64,000 nt of DNA from assembly GCA_027186245.1 (NCBI GenBank), contig CP114484.1, forward strand, positions 8,092,001 to 8,156,000, given 5' to 3'. This DNA is from Coriaria nepalensis (lineage: Eukaryota > Streptophyta > Magnoliopsida > Cucurbitales > Coriariaceae). Of the stretch, positions 56,481 through 64,000 are shown piece by piece. Both the position numbers and the translations under genes were made by a program. Position 1 is the first letter of the stretch; each line of letters opens with the position of its first letter. Under the pieces are notes generated by a model. That model was given only the letters and a program-made list of their open reading frames with translations, did not search any database and was not told where the DNA came from.

Positions 56481-58596
56481 GAACTAGGTCATCTTTTTGT
56501 CTTTTCTAGAGAATTTGATCCGCACCAGGAATCTAAAAATATTATATTATATTATATTATATCTCGGTTTGGGAATAAAGAAAAAAATTCTCTAGAAAGG
56601 TATATGAAGAATTCGATATGAGAAGGGGAAATTAACTCAGTATAGGAAAAAATAAAAGATCTCGGTCTGGGAAGAGAGAGTAGTTTGTGAATGAATGGTA
56701 AGGGAGTTCGATATGTGAATAAAGAAATTAAATTCGATTTAAGAAAAGTAAAATAACTCCGTCTAAAAGTAATTTTGATATATTTCATAAGTGAAAAAAT
56801 TATCGATCTGTAAATTATGTAATATGTTTTGCATATTAACTGTATAAACTTTTATATTAATACAAATAATTTTAACGTGACATATATTTTAATCATTAAA
56901 TTTATAATAATAATCAAAATTCAAATATAAAAACAGACATAAAAAATAAAAAACGAACTAAATTCGCTCCTCCCTAACGCCGACCTGTCAGCTCGGATTA
57001 GAAATTTTCTTCCAAGAACGTGGTTTTGAAAAATAGCGACATTAGAAAAGATGTAATCCATTTTGGTATAACACTCTATTAAACTTTAAGGTTGATTGGT
57101 TTGATCGATGTCCCTATTGACCCATAAAATCAGCACCTATATATATCAACAAAATATTTCATGTTATTTATTTTAATTATTTATTCACCGTAATTACTTT
57201 TCTTAATTATACATTTCCATCGATCCTGTACATTTGTAATTGTATTTATATGTACAAACAACCTAATGAAATATACACATGAAATTCATTTCTCTATTAT
57301 AACATTAAAACTAAGCTCATTAACTAATTATTATGTATACTCCATATCAATTATATAAATAAATAAAACTATAAAAATAAAATAATTCACATTCAAACTC
57401 AAAATTACATCATGTGAATACAAAACGGTGTATTGAAAATATCATACCATATAAACAATGCAAGAACAAAAAAATATTTACTAATAAAAATGGATCACTC
57501 TATTCCTCGTTAATCAATTTTAAATAGGAAATCTAAATTTCTACAATCTCAAACCAGCCAAATTAAAAGTGCAAACAATTTTCTTGAATAGGCCAAATAG
57601 GAGAAGTTTACTAGGCAAAGACTTTTGAGAGAGACGGAGAGAGGACAGGGGAACCAAAAAGACTATTGACATGAAAGTTACACCTCCAAGCTGTATCATG
57701 CGTCCTAATTGTGTTCTGCTTTGGACCACCAATAATTTCGGAGATGAATATCTACGAATTATGTATTGTAGGTGGGGGAAGGATAGAAATTAGTAGTTCA
57801 TTTGTGTAGGGCTTCCTTCAACATGCATGCTATTAAAGGCAACCTTTAATCATGTATACATACATAAAGTCGTCACTCGATGCATATCAACTTGTATTAC
57901 TTTCATGCTTTCAATTAGCTAGTGATCCTGTCATTCATTCATTTTCAAGTTAAACAACAACAAAAAAGCTCTAGATTAGTTCATAATTATTTTGGGAGGC
58001 TGGGTAGCTAGGTCGACTTATGCTTATATACAATATGAATTTGGTTTTTTTATATCGATATCAAATTGGTAGTTGTCTTTTCAATTGGTCCGTGATGTTG
58101 TTATGTTTGCAATTGGATATTATCATGTCACAAGTAAATGTAGAAAGAGTTTTCATTTAGGAAAAAGGCAATAGATCAATACAAAAGTCTACCCAAAACC
58201 TTAATCACTAAGAGATATTTTAGAATTTTGTGCATGGATAGGTATTGGATTCTAACACCTTCTTACCTTCTTACCGATGCCAATCGTATTGGAATCCAAA
58301 TTTCTAATATAAGATGGAAAATTGATATTATACTATACATTTATATGTCAGATTAAATCTCAATTATGAGGAACAATTTAAAAATATAATGATAATGAGA
58401 TAAATTTAAATAAAATAACAACTATCCATATTAAATATTAAATTAATATATAATAATATAAATAATTATTAAATCATCATAATTTAAATTTTATTATCCA
58501 AGTCTACACTATATATAATAATATACTTAATTAGTAAAATTTTCTCACCAAAAAAAAAACACCCTAATTCCGCCGCTCCTTTGTAGAATCTTCCAA
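56481..58596. other. AT-rich intergenic DNA, one short-LTR remnant
   Basis: No gene. Around 57478-57545, CACTCTATTCCTCGTTAATCAATTTTAAATAGGAAATC resembles the LTR of the TRIM-like family at 7.1-7.7 and 11.4-11.8 kb. The repeat TATTATATTATATTATATTATAT lies at 56538-56560. The open frame 57541-57732 on the - strand has no recognisable content. Confidence 0.4.
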
Positions 58597-58604
58597 GTAA
58601 TTTG

Positions 58605-59252
58605 TAGAGGTGATGATTTGGGCTGACACTGCACGGCTTGGATATGGTATAGATTATATCGTGTCGTGCTCGTACATGTGCATAAAAATAAAGGCATAGC
58701 ACAATATGAATGCAGTAATAAGCCATAAATGTGTCGTGTCGGCCCATGTGTCTGTTTTGGCTTGTGAGCCTGTTTCGACTCGTGCACTCGAAAGTTTACT
58801 TTTAAAAAAAATTAATTTTAAATAAAAGAATAATTTTAAAGTGATTAGTAAAATACTAATAAAATAATACATATTTTGTATATTATTAATTATTCATTAT
58901 AGTTATTATTTAGTAAATTAGAAATTAGTATAATTAATAATTAAAATTATCGATAAACTGTAATAAATATTATTTAGCCAAATAAGATCTTGCATTAATC
59001 GAAAAAATTTTAATATACAAAATAATTTTCAGAAAAAAAACCTCTAAAATTAAAAAATAATTTTAGGCCCATATTTCAGACAGAATCAAAAGGGTCGTGT
59101 CGTACCATACTGATCCATGTACCCACATAATTAAGCACGACCCAATCCGACACATATACTGCATCTAAACAAGTACGACTAACTTATATTATATCTATAC
59201 TTTCACCATATTTTTATCATGCCATATAAGTCTAACTCATTTTACCACTTTA
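58605..59252. mobile_element. Non-autonomous hAT-type MITE, 648 bp
   Basis: Left end TAGAGGTGATGATTTGGGC and inverted right end TAAAGTGGTAAAATGAGTT are similar and of hAT form. Flanks GTAATTTG (58597-58604) and GTGGTTTG (59253-59260) agree at 6 of 8 positions, as for an old 8-bp target duplication. Subterminal regions contain inverted CGTGTCG/CGACACG and GGCCC motifs. No transposase. Confidence 0.6.
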
Positions 59253-60070
59253 GTGGTTTGGAGCGCGCCTAGATTCATGAAATGAGTCGTTTGTTATTCA
59301 ACAACTCAAAACTTTTGTTCTTGACCTGTATCCAAAGCAAGGACCAAAGTAACACGTGTCACCCTAAGGGTGATACATTAAAACAAGTAATTAGTGACAA
59401 TACCTAATACCTTACTTTTGTTGTTTGTTGGCCTTTTGCTTTTCTTTCTTTGTTGTTACTTTAAATTTTGTCAATGTCGGAGTTCTACTAGTGGACAACC
59501 ACTTTATTAATTTGTTAATTTCACCCCAATTATATGGAATACTAACTGACTTTAAATTTTATGGGGCTATTCTGAAATTAAATGAACTAGGTGGACCTTG
59601 ATCAATTCTTTCAAAAGTAAGTACTACAAACCAAATTATTTCTCTCATTGGTTGAATTTCATTGTCGTGGCATGTGGCGACCACGTGTCCCTATATTGCT
59701 TTAGTTTGCACAAATAGTGTTTCTTTGAGTCCTATTTTTCTTCACGTGCTTCCATTTTTGCACTGTACAGCGTTTTGCTGTTAAATATCTGCAGGGAATT
59801 ACGGGGAAGGATGAACATGTGAAACGTGATCATGAGGTTAAATAAGATTTTTCTTTTGTATGGTACTGGTTTGGCCACGTAAGGAAATTAAATATTATTA
59901 TAATTATAAATATTTGTTTATATCAATAATATAAAATTAATATTTATAATTAAAATAATATTTAATTTATTACGTAATAATAATTATAAATATTTGTTAA
60001 ATAATGAGTTAATCCGTTTTTAAGTTTGGCAAAAAAAAAAAAAAAAAACAATATCCCTAATTGAAGATTA
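59253..60070. other. AT-rich intergenic DNA, no gene seen
   Basis: Contains CACGTGT and CCACGTGTC motifs (59353, 59683) and poly-A (60031-60049). No coding frame or structured repeat is resolved. Confidence 0.4.
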
Positions 60071-60459
60071 AAATAAGGTAAGTTGAATTGCAAGCCTATT
60101 TTTTGAATTGTGATGAAAAAGTGGCCGATCATTTTTTGTCAAATTGTTATTTCTCTTTAATGATATATTTTCATGTTTTTGTCCCTACATCAATTAAATA
60201 TCTTAAATTTTAGATTTGGACCTTAGATTAAAATAAAAATGATAAGATATTTAAGAACTCCGTGTGAATGATTGATAAAATTTTCTAGATCAATTATGTG
60301 AGATGTGTGATGTTGTATATTATAAATAATATAAGAAAAGTAAATTACAATAAAATAAATTAAAAATAAAGAAACAAATCAACCAGAAGTTAGATATATG
60401 TTAATAAAAGGAACTCAAGGAGTATTCTTAACACTCCCTCCCCCCTTAAACTAGGTATT

Positions 60460-61000
60460 GGATTAGCGGAGATGCGAAACTTAGAAATGGTGATTTTATT
60501 GTTACACAGTAAAACCAGTTAGTGAGTGGAGTCAACATGAAGATCTCGAAGAAAGTGACAAAGCCAAATAATTTCGGCGGTGGCTAGAACAAGTGTGCAA
60601 TATTCAGATTCATAGTTGAAGTGGGTGACTGTTGGTTGCTTCTTAGCACTCCATGAAACAAGATTACCACCAAGAAAAATATAATAACCAGAGTTTGAAT
60701 GGCGAGTGTCTGGATAACCGGCCTAATTTGTACCCTAGTAAGCCACCAAACCGATAGAGGAGGAGTGGGTTAAGGAGAGACCAAAAGCGATAGTACCTTT
60801 GCCATAACGAAGAATTCGTTTAATTGCTTGAAAATGGTCATTGGTGGGAGTTTGAGGAAATTGACTAACAGAGTTCACATAGTGAGAAAGATCCGATCGA
60901 GAAATTGTTAAGTATTGTAAAGCTCCAACGAAAGAATAGTAAAGTGTAGGATCTAAGAAGAGAGTACCGTTAAGAGATAAACGTTAGACAACAACCATTG
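60460..61000 (-). pseudogene. Copia RNase H with internal deletion joined to the polyprotein C-terminus
   Basis: AGYPDTRHSNSGYYIFLGGN, LVSWSAKKQPTV, YESEYCTLVLATAEIIWLCH and FLRDLHVD are canonical (D.Rrst.Gy..fLg...isW.sKKQ..v..SS.EaEY.al). After CNNKI, where CDN..a..ia.NP.fH.RtKHI is expected, the text jumps directly to SKFRISANPIPSLRGE, the usual polyprotein C-terminus. The HxRTKHIE...HFvRe block is missing. Confidence 0.8.
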
Positions 61001-61089
61001 GTGCAGCGACTGGTTTACACTCAAGCAATTGAGCACGCGAAAGAATGTTCCAAGCATATTTGGCTTACTAAGAAACAAGCAATCATTGG

Positions 61090-61862
61090 TGGGCATGACC
61101 TCAAGACCAAGAAGATAAAAAAAAATTAATTTAATGAGCCAAGATCCTTAGTGGCAAACTCAATAATAAGTTGACGAATAAAGCGACTAAGAAGAGTCTG
61201 ATTATTACTAGTAATATTAATTTCATCCACATGAAGGAGAAGGTATAGAAGAGTACCATCCTTGTGGAGGGAAAAGAGAGATGTATCATCTTGACTATAA
61301 GAGAAATCAATACAAGAAAGAAAGATGTTAAACCGTTGAAACTATGCCCAAAGAACTTGCTTAAATCCATAGAGGGCTTTTTGCAACTTATAAATATGGT
61401 GCGGAAAACAAGGATCAATGTAACTGAGAGGTTGCTCCATTTACACGTTCTCATGTTTATAAAACATTAAAGAAAGTATTTTTTACATAAAGTTAGTGTA
61501 GAGACTAATGATTTGTGACGACAATGGAAAGAACGAATGGTAGTAGCTTTGACAACCGGACTGAACGTGTTGGTAAAATTGAGATTCGGGATTTGAGTGA
61601 AGAAAGTAACCAAAGGAGCCTTGTACAGGTTAATGGACTAGTTAGATAAATATTTTGTATGAAAGACCCATTTAGATCTAACAATGTTTGTGTTGACAGG
61701 GCAGGGAATAAGAGTCCATGTCTTGCTGGATTGAAGAGTACAAATTTCATCGTTCATGGCGGAAAGCCAAGCCAGACACTTGGTAACCAATTTAAATCCT
61801 TTGGCCTCGTAATGAGTGAGCAATGAATGACAAAGACTGAAAAGATAAATATCGACAAGCAA
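61090..61862 (-). pseudogene. Copia reverse transcriptase (broken)
   Basis: LSAMNDEICTLQSSKTWTLIP and SKWVFHTKY are the RT start (AM..E...L....TW.Lv...GcKWVf..K). After frameshifts and stops, MEQPLSY (usual M.QP.GF), KALYGFKQVLWA (usual aLYGLKQaPRaW) and LLHVDEINIT (usual YVDDil.t, with the second catalytic Asp replaced by Glu) follow. It is non-functional. Confidence 0.8.
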
Positions 61863-62280
61863 TGTGGAATGCGCAATGCTTTAAGATACTAGATTTAGCA
61901 TAAGTGACCATCAGATGGCTATGAGAGGCGGTTGACGGTGTTAAAGCAGGGATCTAGTGGTTGGTGAGAAGAGTAAATAGCAGTGGAGTCTGATTTTGAG
62001 CAGCAGACCCACATGGGTGGTTTGAAATATGAAGAACCGGTGCTGGGGGCATAATCGGGTCTACTTTGCTGCCAAAAGTAGTTTGGCTCCAAAAAAAGCT
62101 GAGAAATCCATATCGGAGAGGGGTCGAGCAGTGGGATCTTTTTAGAATTGAAAATATGACTTGTCAAACTGGGTATGTCGAGTAATATATGTACGGGAAG
62201 AGGCCACATTTGAGGAAGATGCAATGAACACTTCGTCATAAAAGCTTGTGAAGCATGTAGTCACGGAGGCACGGGAATAC

Positions 62281-62841
62281 TCAGCATCCAAAGGGATGGA
62301 AAATATAGTATGTAAGTACCACACCATAGAGAACTTCAAAGGTAGAAATATTGTCAAGTAAAGGCATAGATAGCCGATTAATGATGTAAGTGGCCGAGCT
62401 AAAGGCGTCGGACCAAAAATGAGTCAGAGCGTGAGAATGGAAAAGAAAGGTAAGGCCTATTTCCTTAATATGACGATGTTTCTGTTCAGCTCGTCCTTTC
62501 TGAGATGGTGTGTATGGATATGAAATTTGATGATAAATTCTATGACACCGAGGATAAGTTTCAAAGTGATTACTTGTGAATTCCGCACCATCGTCACTTT
62601 GAAAAATCTTGAGTTTGAATGCATGTTGCCATTCAACAAAGGTATGAAAGTGAATAAAAATATCATAAATATGATATTTGCGCTTCATAGGATATAACCA
62701 AGTAAACCGCGAAAAATCATCAACAAAGATAATATAATATGCAAAGCCAAGTGAAGACGTGGTAGGCGAGGGGCTCCAAATATTACAGTGAACATGATCT
62801 AAAACATTAGCGGCCCAACAATCATTAGGTGTAAGCGGCAA
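62281..62841 (-). pseudogene. Copia integrase core, first catalytic Asp replaced
   Basis: 186 open codons. HCNIWSPSPTTSSLGFAYY corresponds to the D-x-WGP block but has Asn in place of the first catalytic Asp. IIFVDDFSRFTWLYPMK, FQSDDGAEFTS (second Asp), YPYTPSQKGRAEQKHRHI (catalytic Glu) and FWSDAFSSATYIINRLSMP follow in canonical order. Integrase inserts the cDNA; the Asp-to-Asn change should abolish activity. Confidence 0.88.
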
Positions 62842-63081
62842 CCGATGACTCTTAGCAAGTTAACATACATCACAAAGTTTAGGAGGATGAAGAATAGAAG
62901 TAAGAGAAATTGTCCCTTTTTTATTCAATATAGAAATAATAGAATTATTAATGTGACCAAGTCTTGCATGCTATAAATCAAAAGGAACTCGTAAAACTGA
63001 ACTAGTAAGAGCGGAAATAAAAGTTAAGTGACATTTCTCAAGTACATAATAACCCCATTGTGTTTTATCAGTCGCCATCAC

Positions 63082-63510
63082 CTAACTTGTTCTCTGATTC
63101 GGAATGGTAAAGGAGTCATTAACAAAAGTAACACTAAGAGAAAAATATGATGTTAGCTTGCTAATAGAGAGCAAATTTTTGGTAAGATGTGGAACAACAA
63201 GCATGTCCAATAAACGAACATGTGGGGAAGGAAAGTAAGTACCAATATGAGAACTAAGAAGAGAAGCCACATTCGCAATAATAACGGAATTATTACCGTG
63301 ATACAGTGTACTAGAATCAAGGGTAGAAATATTGGAAGTCATATGAGCGGAGGCGTCCATGTCAACGTACAAATTGGATTGAGTGCCATTGGAGATGTTG
63401 CACAAATTGGTAAATGCATCTAAAGATTTGCACTTTCATCATTCCATTCATACTGCTTATGACAGTGATCTGCCGTATAACCATTAGCTTTACAAATTTG
63501 ACAGGTGAAG
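63082..63510 (-). pseudogene. Copia zinc knuckle and protease region (broken)
   Basis: CQICKANGYTADHC fits CxxCx4Hx4C except that the His is Tyr. After a stop, YVDMDASAHMTSNISTLD corresponds to the aspartic protease start (usual VDSGASAHMT) with Ser-Gly replaced by Met-Asp, then VPHLTKNLLSISKL, the gag pre-integrase landmark (VP.l..NLLSvs.L). These replacements would inactivate the protease. Confidence 0.8.
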
Positions 63511-63649
63511 TGGGAATAACGGTGACCACCATGTAAACTGGAAGAGTGTGACCCACGACCATGGCCATGATGATTTTTGTTGTAGCCCCTACCACGAGAA
63601 CTAGAAGAAGAACTATTAGCAAAAAATGCAAGAGAAGATTAAGGGATAC

Positions 63650-64000
63650 CTTCAATTGATTTTTAAAACAATTCAAAACTTGCAGCTTTAGGAACTAAAT
63701 CCTTGAAACCAAGTAGCAGTGTGAAATCCATTTGGGCGGTGAAAAAATTAGTGAAGGAGGGACCGAGTTCGTGTAAAAACCAATGATGCTTTTCGATTTC
63801 ATCAAGAGGACAAGTAGTAGCAAGTTCATTACATGATGCTTTAAAGGACCTTGCATAATCAACAACATAACAAAACCGCTTTTTCATCAATTGGAAATCA
63901 TCGTTAATCTGAAACTCACGTTGCTTAGAGCCATATGACTAAAGGAAATCTCTAAGGCAAGCCAAACCGAGCAAGACAAAATGCAGCCAATGATTTCGAC
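63650..64000 (-). pseudogene. Copia gag (UBN2-type), partial
   Basis: The - strand reads MMKKRFCYVVDYARSFKASCNELA and PLDEIEKHHWFLHELGPSFTNFFTA, matching the copia gag pattern (v.dY...fk.l.d.La..g.pi.d.....llngLgp.y..f). It continues off the window. A stop-containing junction separates it from the knuckle part. Confidence 0.75.

Larger units (their letters stand above)
60071..64000 (-). mobile_element. Ty1/copia retrotransposon, - strand, runs off the right edge
   Basis: On the - strand the order is gag (to 63650), zinc knuckle (about 63500-63430), protease (63405-63330), integrase (62841-62280), RT (61862-61090), RNase H (about 61000-60500), polypurine tract AAGGGGGGAGGGAG (60432-60445) and an LTR start TGTTAAGAATACTCC immediately after. 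This is the copia order (integrase before RT). The far end of that LTR is not resolved (placed roughly at 60071). The 5' LTR is beyond the window. Confidence 0.85.

Noticed and set aside
57541..57732. 63-codon - strand frame as a membrane peptide
   Set aside because: No homology recognised; it adjoins a TRIM-like LTR remnant.
61264..61470. + strand open frame of 68 codons
   Set aside because: Antisense shadow of the copia RT.

Overview
The window is nuclear DNA from a flowering plant, most probably a eudicot. It is AT-rich. Its four intact genes have plant-type introns (AT-rich, GT-AG) and their translations read as close relatives of Arabidopsis proteins. Everything else is intergenic DNA filled with decayed plant transposons. 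There is no bacterial operon, CRISPR array or organellar gene, and I found no convincing tRNA or rRNA.

The genes form two islands. Island 1 (about 12.1-18.9 kb, + strand) holds a DUF810/MUN-domain protein (UNC-13-like membrane-traffic factor, 4 exons) followed by SKIP (SNW-domain splicing and transcription cofactor, one coding exon behind a 5'-UTR intron). Island 2 (about 34.1-42.0 kb) is a head-to-head pair: APC3/CDC27 (anaphase-promoting complex TPR subunit, 16 coding exons, - strand) and an SDS22-like leucine-rich-repeat PP1 regulator (6 exons, + strand). The two starts are only 359 bp apart, and the gap carries two G-boxes. Both partners of the pair belong to mitotic and phosphatase control.

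The transposon landscape, left to right: uncertain repeat-derived DNA (0-6.2 kb); a LINE on the - strand ending in a poly-T run, interrupted by short-LTR remnants (6.25-10.2 kb); a FAR1-type MULE transposase pseudogene (20.3-21.95 kb) next to an 83-bp palindromic tandem repeat (22.3-22.65 kb); a whole but dead hAT element with terminal inverted repeats and an 8-bp target duplication (25.77-29.07 kb); a second, end-less hAT pseudogene (31.8-32.96 kb); a foldback MITE (33.2-33.4 kb); a 2.5-kb telomere-motif foldback insertion (42.4-44.9 kb) inside a segment that was also duplicated to 47.4-48.1 kb; a Copia gag pseudogene split by two solo LTRs, each with a 5-bp target duplication (48.4-51.6 kb); a truncated LTR and a Ty3/gypsy LTR with gag pseudogene (52.0-54.4 kb); a TCGAAGG minisatellite (55.4-56.5 kb); a hAT-type MITE (58.6-59.25 kb); and a Copia element on the - strand running off the right edge (60.1-64.0 kb).

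Nothing here looks like a new multi-gene system. The most unusual observations are a perfect 147-bp triplication that copies the end of a CDC27 exon with its 5' splice site, a splicing-created upstream ORF in SKIP, the foldback insertion with its preserved empty site, and the palindromic tandem repeat beside the MULE pseudogene. Exon borders were set by eye from GT-AG sites, reading phase and remembered family sequence, so individual borders may be off by a few bases.
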